The position numbers and the translations under genes were made by a program. 26,540 nucleotides of DNA from Chloroflexota bacterium (GTDB lineage Bacteria > Chloroflexota > Ktedonobacteria > Ktedonobacterales > Ktedonobacteraceae). The notes beneath the pieces are model-generated. The model was not told the DNA's origin and searched no databases. It saw only the letters and a program-made list of their open reading frames with translations. Location: assembly GCA_902810755.1 (NCBI GenBank), contig CADDYT010000080.1:1-26540 (forward strand), in the 5' to 3' direction. Shown one piece after another: positions 7,999 to 13,784 of the stretch. The first letter of the stretch is position 1. Every line of letters starts with the position of its first letter.

Positions 7999-8100
7999 CT
8001 TATTCCTCTGAAAAGTTACTAAGCCGTCGTCAGTTCCGGCGATCTCTCCCGATCTCGTTGATTGTCGGCGGCGTTCCCTGCGATCATCCGCTAAAAGGTA

Positions 8101-8108
8101 ATATCGGC
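8101..8108 (-). promoter_or_regulatory. Possible sigma-28 -10 box upstream of the FlgM-like gene
   Basis: The minus strand reads GCCGATAT, identical to the sigma-D/sigma-28 -10 consensus, about 93 bases upstream of the FlgM-like start. No good TAAA-type -35 is found at the usual 14-16 or 11-base distance; only a GAAA lies 11 bases before it. If real, the sigma factor would drive its own antagonist and csrA. Confidence 0.35.
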
Positions 8109-8138
8109 GCGGGCTGGCGTTTCAACAGGGGAAAATTT

Positions 8139-8154
8139 TCACCATGTTATGACA
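8139..8154 (-). promoter_or_regulatory. 16-base motif shared with the PH-like gene's upstream region
   Basis: TCACCATGTTATGACA occurs exactly here and at 13673-13688, both times upstream of a minus-strand gene (FlgM-like and PH-like). It is a candidate shared operator or promoter part; chance alone could explain it (see findings). Confidence 0.3.
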
Positions 8155-8164
8155 GGGGCGCAGG

Positions 8165-9034
8165 CTAGTGTATGGCCGGATGTGATCTACGGTGCCAGCG
8201 GCTATGCACCAGAGAGCCTTTACTTCCTCTTGCCTCTTTCACCCCGGTCTGCGCACCCTCCTCGCCCTCCTGCCGCCCTGCTTTGAAGGCGGCGCGCAAA
8301 CGCATGATGGCCTGCATGTGCAACTGGCAGACGCGAGACTCGGAGACGCCCATCACCTTACTGATCTCCTTCATCGTCAGTTCCTCTTGATAGTACATGG
8401 CGAGCAGCAGGCGTTCGCGCTCCGGCAGGTAGTTGAGCGCGGCAGCCAGCAGAGCGAGCTGCTCTTTCATCTCCAGTTGCTCAGCCGGACCCGGCGTTGC
8501 CTGATCTTCCAGCAACTCGCCCAGCGTGGGGAACACATCCTCCTGCATAAGCGTAATCAAGGGCGTATCCAGCGATAAAACGGTGATGGCGGCTTCCATG
8601 AGCATCTGCCGGTAGCGTGTCAGGGAGACGGCCAGTTCTCCGGCTACCTCAAGTTCGCTGGCAGGGCGCCCCAGTTGCTGTTCCAGCTTCGCCATCGCGC
8701 CCTCAATCTGGCGCACGCGGCCCACGGCGGCGCGCGGCATCCAGTTCAAGGCTCGCAACTGATCGATGACCGCGCCCCGGATGCGCGCCGTCGCAAACGC
8801 CTCAAAGCGCACGCCGCGCGAAGGATCATAGCGATCGACGGCATTAATCAGCCCGATCATGCCATAGCTCAATAAATCTCCAGCCTCCAGCACGCTGGTG
8901 GAGGGAATACCCAGTCTTCCCACCACCATGCGCACCAGGGGCGCGTAGTGCATTATCAGTTCGTCCCGTAGTTCCGATCGCCTCGTTGCCACGAACTCCG
9001 CCCAGAGACCATCCACTTCTACTGAAGTTTTCAT
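8165..9034 (-). CDS. RNA polymerase sigma factor, sigma-28 (FliA/WhiG/SigD) family
   Basis: The 289-residue product has the sigma-28 layout. Region 2 includes DLLSYGMIGLINAVDRYDP and then FEAFATARIRGAVIDQLR, a FliA/WhiG hallmark. Region 3 follows the RAVGRVRQIE stretch. Region 4 is LPERERLLLAMYYQEELTMKEI with the helix-turn-helix VMGVSESRVCQLHMQAI. A polar tail of about 40 residues exceeds the usual length. The ATG at 9032-9034 has GAGAGG seven bases before it. Such factors drive flagellar/motility genes in swimmers and early sporulation genes in Streptomyces (WhiG). Next to a FlgM-like gene and csrA, but with no flagellar genes here, a role in development or sporulation is plausible. FlgM-like control rather than the Streptomyces RsiG type is suggested by the neighbour. 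Confidence 0.93.
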   Translation of the reverse strand: MKTSVEVDGLWAEFVATRRSELRDELIMHYAPLVRMVVGRLGIPSTSVLEAGDLLSYGMIGLINAVDRYDPSRGVRFEAFATARIRGAVIDQLRALNWMPRAAVGRVRQIEGAMAKLEQQLGRPASELEVAGELAVSLTRYRQMLMEAAITVLSLDTPLITLMQEDVFPTLGELLEDQATPGPAEQLEMKEQLALLAAALNYLPERERLLLAMYYQEELTMKEISKVMGVSESRVCQLHMQAIMRLRAAFKAGRQEGEEGAQTGVKEARGSKGSLVHSRWHRRSHPAIH

Positions 9035-9230
9035 GCCTTAACCTCTCTTCTTCAGCGTACAGCGTTCAGGTACTGCTGTGGCGCTGCGCTTTCCACAAAG
9101 CGGTTTGTCTTCCATGTCTTCAGTGTAAGAAGCGGAGGGAGCGAGCGATATTGACTTGAGTCGTTGAACTGGCGGCCAGAAGTCCTTTGTTGTTTGCGCA
9201 TACCGGCTCGCTGCACTTTGCGCCGCCAGA

Positions 9231-9238
9231 GCCGATAA
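9231..9238 (+). promoter_or_regulatory. Possible sigma-28 promoter upstream of the 100-residue protein gene
   Basis: GCCGATAA, the exact FliA/WhiG -10 consensus, lies 52 bases before the start at 9291. Eleven bases upstream of it TGCACTTT matches the TAAAGTTT -35 consensus at five of eight positions. The gene is divergent from the sigma-28 gene, so it is a natural candidate target. The evidence is only short motif matches. Confidence 0.4.
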
Positions 9239-9290
9239 AAAAGGGGTAGAGAGAGGTTTTCTCAACTGAGTCTGAGGAGAGAATAACAGT

Positions 9291-9593
9291 ATGGAAGAAG
9301 CATTCCAACCATCACAGGGTAGCTTTCCTGAATTCAATGAGCATCGCACACCGCAGACCTCGGTAGAGGCGGACCGGGGCGAGAGCAGAGAGGAGCAGAT
9401 GTTCCTCGATTACCTGCTCGCGGCAGGCTTTGAGCTGGATGAGGCAGAGAAGCTGATCGAGATGCGCGACAGCCTCTACACGAACCCGGAGATGCGCCAG
9501 CGTATGGCCGGGGACTACCGCATGCAATTCGCTCGCTGGCTCTACGAACAGGGGGAATTGAGCGAGCAGGAAGAGTCAGAATCGGAGGTCTAA
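9291..9593 (+). CDS. Small acidic protein of unknown function
   Basis: The 100-residue product is strongly acidic (many Glu and Asp) and looks soluble and helical; no signal peptide, membrane segment or known domain is seen. A central stretch, FLDYLLAAGFELDEAEKLIEM, followed by RQRMAGDYRMQFARWLYEQG, looks like a compact helical core with a disordered N-terminus of about 35 residues. The ATG has GAGGAGAG nine bases upstream, which makes it a convincing gene. It is divergent from the sigma-28 gene and has a sigma-28-like box upstream. It could be a small regulator or partner of that system, but nothing in the sequence shows a function. Confidence 0.7.
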   Translation: MEEAFQPSQGSFPEFNEHRTPQTSVEADRGESREEQMFLDYLLAAGFELDEAEKLIEMRDSLYTNPEMRQRMAGDYRMQFARWLYEQGELSEQEESESEV

Positions 9594-9598
9594 AATGC

Positions 9599-9627
9599 TT
9601 GCCAGGGCGGGCAAGGTATGCTATACT
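9599..9627 (+). promoter_or_regulatory. Sigma-A promoter of the tRNA-Ser pair
   Basis: TTGCCA (9599-9604), a 17-base spacer and TATACT (9622-9627), with the extended -10 TG at 9619-9620. Both hexamers match the consensus at five of six positions. The predicted start is at about 9634, right at the first tRNA base (9635), so the precursor would have almost no 5' leader. Confidence 0.65.
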
Positions 9628-9634
9628 ACGTGGC

Positions 9635-9723
9635 GGAGAGATGTCTGAGTGGTCGAAAGTGCCGCTCTCGAAAAGCGGTAGGGTGAATAGCCCTCGTGGG
9701 TTCGAATCCCACTCTCTCCGCCA
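9635..9723 (+). tRNA. tRNA-Ser (anticodon CGA)
   Basis: The acceptor stem GGAGAGA (9635-9641) pairs with TCTCTCC (9713-9719), followed by discriminator G and an encoded CCA (9721-9723). The anticodon arm CCGCT-CTCGAAA-AGCGG gives anticodon CGA, reading UCG. A long variable arm, TAGGGTGAATAGCCCTCG, is typical of serine tRNAs, and the T arm GTGGG-TTCGAAT-CCCAC is intact. Length is 89 bases with CCA. Confidence 0.97.
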
Positions 9724-9730
9724 CCCAGAT

Positions 9731-9819
9731 GGAGGAGTCTCATAGTGGCCTAGTGAGCACGACTGGAAATCGTGTAGGGTGAATAGCCCTCGTGGGTTCG
9801 AATCCCACCTCCTCCGCCA
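9731..9819 (+). tRNA. tRNA-Ser (anticodon GGA)
   Basis: The acceptor stem GGAGGAG (9731-9737) pairs with CTCCTCC (9809-9815), with discriminator G and encoded CCA (9817-9819). The anticodon arm CACGA-CTGGAAA-TCGTG gives GGA, reading UCC and UCU. The long variable arm and T arm are identical to those of the tRNA-Ser(CGA) seven bases upstream. The two are probably co-transcribed from the promoter at 9599-9627. Confidence 0.97.
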
Positions 9820-9841
9820 GTCATAGACAGCAGGATATATC

Positions 9842-9870
9842 GCCGGGTTGCCCAAACGCCCGGCTTTTTT
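9842..9870 (+). terminator. Rho-independent terminator of the tRNA-Ser pair
   Basis: GCCGGG (9842-9847) pairs with CCCGGC (9859-9864), directly followed by six T residues (9865-9870), 22 bases after the second tRNA. It is a textbook intrinsic terminator on the plus strand. Confidence 0.9.
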
Positions 9871-9928
9871 GTTGTGACAGACAGTCTGGCGGGCGTTTCG
9901 GGGGCAGCAATAGACAACGCCAATAGTC

Positions 9929-9934
9929 TATAAT
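9929..9934 (+). promoter_or_regulatory. Probable -10 element for the LLM oxidoreductase gene
   Basis: An exact TATAAT lies 49 bases before the start codon at 9983. No good -35 hexamer is found at 16-18 bases, so the promoter is either weak or activator-dependent. Confidence 0.4.
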
Positions 9935-9982
9935 AGCAGCAGAGAACATTCATTGCGCGGCTAATTAAAGGAGCAAGAGCAA

Positions 9983-10906
9983 ATGAAAATTGGCGTCTTT
10001 CTTCCCATCTCCGGGCGCGCGACGGGGCCGGAGACGCTGATGCAGGCGGCCCAGAGCGCCGAGCAGCAGGGCTTCGACTCCATCTGGTCGGCGGATCGCG
10101 TCGTCACCCCCTGGCAGATCAACACCTTTTACCCCTATAGTGAGAACCACGAGTTCATTGTGCCACCTGATCGCCCGTTCCTGGACTCGTTTACCTGCCT
10201 GGCCTTTCTGGCGGGCTGCACGGAAAAGATCACGCTCGGCATCAGCGTGCTGGTGCTGCCCTACCGCCATCCCCTGTACTGGACACGAGTGGCGGCCTCT
10301 ATCGAACGGCTCTCGAAAGGGCGGCTCATCATGGGCGTGGGCGTGGGCTGGATGGAAGAGGAGTTTGCCGCCCTCGGCGTTCCCTTCAAAGAGCGGGGCA
10401 AGATGACCGACGAGCAATTAGAGATTGTCGAGAAGCTGTGGAATGAAGAGCATATCAGCTACGAGGGGCAGTTCTACTCTATTCAGGATGTCGCCTTCTA
10501 TCCCAAGCCCATCCAGCGTATCCCCATCTGGATCGGCGGCGAGGGCATGGCGGCAATGCGTCGCACGGCAAAATACGGTGACGCCTGGTTCCCATACTAC
10601 ATCGATATCACGGCGGCACAACTGCGCGAACGCTTCGACACCATACGTCGCATGGCAGCGGAGGCCGGACGCAACCCCGACCAGATTCAACTCGCCTGCT
10701 GCCGCGCTATCGAGGTGACGCGCGAGGCAGTGCCACAGGAAGAAACGCGCCTGCGCGGTACGCCTGAACAACTGATCGAGGCCCTCAACGCCTATCGCGA
10801 AGCGGGCGTCGACCACATCGCCCTGCAGTTCATGGTGCCACGCTGGCCCGACCGCGTGGAGCAAATCGAGCGGTTCGCCAGCGAAGTCATGCCACACGTG
10901 CGCTAG
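9983..10906 (+). CDS. Luciferase-like (LLM class) flavin/F420-dependent oxidoreductase
   Basis: The 307-residue product is a single-domain bacterial-luciferase-like TIM barrel. Family signatures are MKIGVFLPISG at the start, AEQQGFDSIWSADR, the KITLGISVLVLPYRHPL strand, and GRLIMGVGVGWMEEEF, which is typical of the F420-dependent subgroup; PIWIGGEG follows in the second half. Such enzymes reduce or oxidise small molecules with F420 or FMN in the cytoplasm; the substrate cannot be predicted. The ATG follows AAAGGAG by nine bases. It stands alone between the tRNA terminator and an anti-sigma gene on the same strand. Ino1-type inositol metabolism and F420 enzymes together fit Chloroflexota or Actinobacteria. 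Confidence 0.92.
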   Translation: MKIGVFLPISGRATGPETLMQAAQSAEQQGFDSIWSADRVVTPWQINTFYPYSENHEFIVPPDRPFLDSFTCLAFLAGCTEKITLGISVLVLPYRHPLYWTRVAASIERLSKGRLIMGVGVGWMEEEFAALGVPFKERGKMTDEQLEIVEKLWNEEHISYEGQFYSIQDVAFYPKPIQRIPIWIGGEGMAAMRRTAKYGDAWFPYYIDITAAQLRERFDTIRRMAAEAGRNPDQIQLACCRAIEVTREAVPQEETRLRGTPEQLIEALNAYREAGVDHIALQFMVPRWPDRVEQIERFASEVMPHVR

Positions 10907-10912
10907 CGCACT

Positions 10913-10975
10913 CTCTCAGGTAATCTGTCGCGCTATAAAAAGCGTATTCCAGGTCAAGGTAGACAGATTGGAGAG
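10913..10975 (+). promoter_or_regulatory. Hairpin that would hide the ribosome binding site of the anti-sigma gene
   Basis: CTCTC (10913-10917) and AATCTGTC (10922-10929) pair with GACAGATT (10962-10969) and GAGAG (10971-10975). The last element is the Shine-Dalgarno region GGAGAG seven bases before the ATG at 10982. An inner CGCT/AGCG stem (10931-10934 with 10941-10944) lies within the loop. The fold would mask the ribosome binding site. It could alternatively help end the upstream transcript, but no U-run follows. Confidence 0.4.
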
Positions 10976-10981
10976 TCCATC

Positions 10982-11737
10982 ATGAACTGCAAAGAATTTG
11001 AAGAACTATCGGGCGCGTTCGCCCTTGATGCGGTAACGCCGCAGGAACGCCAGGAAGCCGAGGCGCACCTCGCCGAGTGCCCTCGCTGCACCAAACTGTA
11101 TCATGAACTGCGCGCCGTTGTGGACCTCCTGCCTCTGTCTGTACCTCAGGTCAACCCGTCAGTTTCGCTGGAGGAGCGACTCTTTACCGCCATACGCGAG
11201 GAGGGCCGAACCGGCGCTGACCGTAGCGGCATCAGCGCCGGGCAGGGCAGGCGACAGAGCGGGCGCAGGTTGGCAGGCTGGCAACGGCTGGCGATGCCGC
11301 TGCTCGCGGCGGCGGCGGTGCTGTTCTTTGTCCTGTCCGGCGTGCTGTCGGCCTGGAATATCTCGCTGCAACACCAGCTTGCCGCCGTGCAACAGTTTGC
11401 CCCGCAAATTGTGGCGGTGCAGGGCAGCGGCGCAGCCCAGGGAGCGAGCGGAGAACTGGTCTACTATCCACAGCAAGGCATCACAGTGTTGATTGTGCAT
11501 AATCTACCGCAGTTGCAGGGCAGCCACGTCTATCAGGGCTGGCTCCTGCGCGGCAAGCAGCCAACCAGCATTGGCCTGCTCAACGTCCAGGACGGCACCG
11601 CCTCCATCACGTTCCAGGGCAGCGCGCAGGGCTATGACGCCACAGCCGTCAGCGTTGAGCCGGGGCCAACGGCAACGCAAGGCGCGCCTAAGGGGCAGAT
11701 CGTCGCCGTTGGCGTGATTCACAGGTCATCGACCTGA
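10982..11737 (+). CDS. Membrane anti-sigma factor with zf-HC2 and RskA-type C-terminal domain
   Basis: The 251-residue product has an N-terminal zinc-binding anti-sigma domain with Cys3 and the H29-x3-C33-x2-C36 motif (HLAECPRC). A basic linker is followed by one membrane segment at about residues 100-123 (LLAAAAVLFFVLSGVLSAW). The extracellular part matches the RskA domain, with the characteristic HVYQGWLLRGKQPTSIGLLN and a C-terminal SVEPGPTATQGAPKGQIV. Such proteins hold an ECF sigma factor at the membrane until the outer domain is cut. No ECF sigma gene is adjacent, so its partner is elsewhere. Its last 50 bases overlap the 3' end of the opposite-strand Thr/Pro-rich gene. A hairpin covers its ribosome binding site. 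Confidence 0.92.
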   Translation: MNCKEFEELSGAFALDAVTPQERQEAEAHLAECPRCTKLYHELRAVVDLLPLSVPQVNPSVSLEERLFTAIREEGRTGADRSGISAGQGRRQSGRRLAGWQRLAMPLLAAAAVLFFVLSGVLSAWNISLQHQLAAVQQFAPQIVAVQGSGAAQGASGELVYYPQQGITVLIVHNLPQLQGSHVYQGWLLRGKQPTSIGLLNVQDGTASITFQGSAQGYDATAVSVEPGPTATQGAPKGQIVAVGVIHRSST

Positions 11738-12641
11738 ACAGGGCGAGCGCGCCGCAGAAGAGCAGGGTACAGAGGCAGGAAGCGCCGAGAACGAGCCAGA
11801 GATATTGCGCCACTGAAAACAGAGCCGGATCGGCCCCCACAAAGCCAATGCTGGCACGCAAACAGCCTACATTCCCACCGTTCTGATCGCCCTCGCTCGC
11901 AGTTGGAGAAGCGGGGAGCAACGGACGCTGGCCATTGACATGCGATCCCGCAGTAGCTGATGGACTGCCAACCGGCGTGACCGTCGTCGCAGTCGTCGAC
12001 GCGGTGGGCGTGATGCCCGACGCTGGCGTGGTTGATGGAGTTGGCGTATTTACCGGCGTCGGGGTCGTCTGCGGCGGGACGGTTGTTCCGGTCGCCGTTG
12101 GCGTCGCAGTGACTGTTGCTGTCGGCGTCGGTGCTGGCGTGACGGTAGGGGTTGGCGTTTCGGTCATCGTGACCGTCGGCGTCGGACTGGTCGTGGCGGT
12201 GGGCGTCACGGTTGGCTGCGGCGGTGGCGTGGCCGTCGGCTTCGGGCGGGGCGTCGGGGTCGGTTTCACCGTCGGGGTGGCGCGCGGCAGACCGGATGGA
12301 CCGGTTGTTCCTGTCGAGCGGCGAGCAGTGGTGTTCGTTCCCTTAGCGCGCGCGCGCGCGGTTTTGCTCGCTACAGGAGTGGGGGAACACACGCTGGCTG
12401 TCGCAGTCATGGTCGCCGTCGTCCCGGCAGAAGCAGCGCGCGCGGTCGCGGTCAGAGAGGCGGCATTGAGCAATGTTTTCCGCGGTGGCCCTGCATACAT
12501 CAGTCTGGACCACCATGTCGCGCCGGTCATAGCCAAAAGTAGGGATATACTGATGCAGATGAGTACAAAAGCAAAAAATACCCCCAGACTGCGGCCACCA
12601 TGTCCTTTTCTATTCCAGAGAACCATCAATATATCGATCAT
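11688..12641 (-). CDS. Thr/Pro-rich membrane-anchored protein of unknown function
   Basis: The 317-residue product has a short cytoplasmic start, a membrane segment at about residues 18-39, a long low-complexity region dominated by Thr, Pro, Ala and Ser (about residues 75-235), and a second hydrophobic segment near residues 278-302 with a basic tail. This looks like a stalk or loop outside the membrane, possibly O-glycosylated, anchored at both ends. Low-complexity TPT-type proteins are common in Chloroflexota. The start ATG at 12639-12641 has GGAGG six bases upstream, inside the end of the preceding gene, one base from its stop: translational coupling is likely. The coding strand contains an alternating GC run at 12346-12360. 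The 3' end overlaps the anti-sigma gene by 50 bases, tail to tail. Confidence 0.7.
   Translation of the reverse strand: MIDILMVLWNRKGHGGRSLGVFFAFVLICISISLLLAMTGATWWSRLMYAGPPRKTLLNAASLTATARAASAGTTATMTATASVCSPTPVASKTARARAKGTNTTARRSTGTTGPSGLPRATPTVKPTPTPRPKPTATPPPQPTVTPTATTSPTPTVTMTETPTPTVTPAPTPTATVTATPTATGTTVPPQTTPTPVNTPTPSTTPASGITPTASTTATTVTPVGSPSATAGSHVNGQRPLLPASPTASEGDQNGGNVGCLRASIGFVGADPALFSVAQYLWLVLGASCLCTLLFCGALALFRSMTCESRQRRRSAP
12346..12360. repeat. Alternating (GC)7 tract inside the Thr/Pro-rich gene
   Basis: Fifteen alternating G and C bases lie in frame and encode Ala-Arg repeats (KTARARAKG). Such tracts can slip during replication and shift the frame, and can adopt the Z-form. Confidence 0.9.
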
Positions 12642-12642
12642 G

Positions 12643-13638
12643 CTATTCCTCCCCTTCTCGCGAGAGCATATCCGCCATTGGCACTCTATCCACCGCTCCC
12701 TCTGTCCTATCCATGCTCTCTCCCCCTTCGCCCGCAGCCGCGCGCTGCTCCTGCCGGTCCTCCTGAAAATCCTCTGTATTTCTCAGTCGCGTGCGCAGAC
12801 GCTCTATGCGCCAGTTGCGGTTGGTTAAACTATCAGTTTCGATCTCATCTTCATCCTCGCACACCAGGGTTTCAGACGGGCGAGAGGCAAACACCGGCTC
12901 CTCTTCATCCGGTAAAAGCCTGGCATCAGCGGTGAGGTATTCCGGCTCAGGCTGGCAGGTCTCCTGTTCGTAACGTTCGAGAATCGTTTCCAGGTAGCGC
13001 GCGCACTCCTGCGGCCTGCGCAGTTCAAAAATCTCGCGTCGGCTGCGATAATCGGTCTGCACGGCAATGGCCCCGTGCAGGCGCGAAATGCGTAAAAGGT
13101 GGGCGTAATCGATGACCACCTGGCTTTTGCGGCCAATATAGATGATGCGCCGGTTCGTGAGGATGAGGGTTCCCTGGTCTCTGGCCGGGTAGGTGACACG
13201 GTCAGCATCGCCGATAGGCTCACCGCACAGGGCCGCCACGACGCTATAATACGCCTGCTCGCCGGGCAGCAAGCGCACCGGAACGGGAATGGTGGGCAAC
13301 GATACTGTGCGATGCTTCCGGCCCCCACGCTCGCGCGGCGCGGCGGGCCATGTCGGCTGCTCCGGCGAGCATTCCTGCCGACACCATGAAGAGAGATATT
13401 CCAGTACGGCGCGCGCATCTTCCGTCGAGGCAATGCCGCGTAACAGCACTTTCTTCTCCCCGAACCACAATTCCAGCCGGGCAGAGGAAATGCCCATTAC
13501 CGTGCGAAAGGTGGGCCGCACGCGCCTAAGCGCGCTAAGCGCGTAAGGGATGCCATTGACTTCCAGATAATCGGCGTAGAGCCGGAAGACGCGGCCCCAG
13601 CCAAAAGCGCACTCGGCTAACGGTAGCTCTTTGCCCAT
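12643..13638 (-). CDS. Hypothetical protein with possible bacterial PH-like domains
   Basis: The 331-residue product is soluble, with no signal or membrane segment. Residues about 10-90 and 125-225 read like two small beta-rich domains of the bacterial PH type; the second contains GTLILTNRRIIYIGRKSQVVIDY, close to the LT(N/D)RR(I/L)ξ pattern typical of bacterial PH domains that recognise lipid or protein partners. The remaining C-terminal 100 residues are acidic and disordered. The frame opens at 13656, but the ATG at 13636-13638 has GGGGAGG nine bases before it and is chosen. Its stop is one base from the next start, so it is coupled to the Thr/Pro-rich membrane protein and probably works with it at the membrane. 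The fold call is by eye only. Confidence 0.65.
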   Translation of the reverse strand: MGKELPLAECAFGWGRVFRLYADYLEVNGIPYALSALRRVRPTFRTVMGISSARLELWFGEKKVLLRGIASTEDARAVLEYLSSWCRQECSPEQPTWPAAPRERGGRKHRTVSLPTIPVPVRLLPGEQAYYSVVAALCGEPIGDADRVTYPARDQGTLILTNRRIIYIGRKSQVVIDYAHLLRISRLHGAIAVQTDYRSRREIFELRRPQECARYLETILERYEQETCQPEPEYLTADARLLPDEEEPVFASRPSETLVCEDEDEIETDSLTNRNWRIERLRTRLRNTEDFQEDRQEQRAAAGEGGESMDRTEGAVDRVPMADMLSREGEE

Positions 13639-13672
13639 CTCAACCATCCTCCCCACCGGCTATATCTCAGCC

Positions 13673-13694
13673 TCACCATGTTATGACATGTCAT
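13673..13694 (-). promoter_or_regulatory. Shared 16-base motif with an overlapping palindrome upstream of the PH-like gene
   Basis: TCACCATGTTATGACA (13673-13688) is identical to 8139-8154. It overlaps the perfect 12-base palindrome ATGACATGTCAT (13683-13694), 45-56 bases before the start codon. The palindrome has operator form for a dimeric regulator; the copy at 8139 lacks the second half. Confidence 0.35.
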
Positions 13695-13753
13695 TTGCTT
13701 TCCATACATAGAGACGGATAACAAAAACCTATGTAACGAGCATTAATATATTT

Positions 13754-13784
13754 AAGACGATAAATACTGTATATTTATCGTCTT
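13754..13784 (-). terminator. Hairpin terminator at the end of the transglutaminase gene
   Basis: AAGACGATAAATA (13754-13766) pairs perfectly with TATTTATCGTCTT (13772-13784) around a five-base loop. The stem includes the TAA stop (13775-13777) of the minus-strand gene. On that strand it is followed by AT-rich sequence rather than a pure U-run, so termination strength is uncertain. Confidence 0.65.

Noticed and set aside
7723..8022. Plus-strand open frame opposite the FlgM-like gene
   Set aside because: It has no motif, whereas the minus strand has a FlgM-type C-terminus in the right genetic context.
9334..9855. Minus-strand open frame running through the tRNA genes
   Set aside because: It crosses two intact tRNA genes and the small acidic protein gene; products read from tRNA genes in this way are a common false call.
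11935..12828. Plus-strand open frame rich in Val and Gly opposite the Thr/Pro-rich gene
   Set aside because: It is the mirror of the Thr/Pro codon repeats. The minus strand has a good binding site, coupling to the upstream gene and membrane segments.
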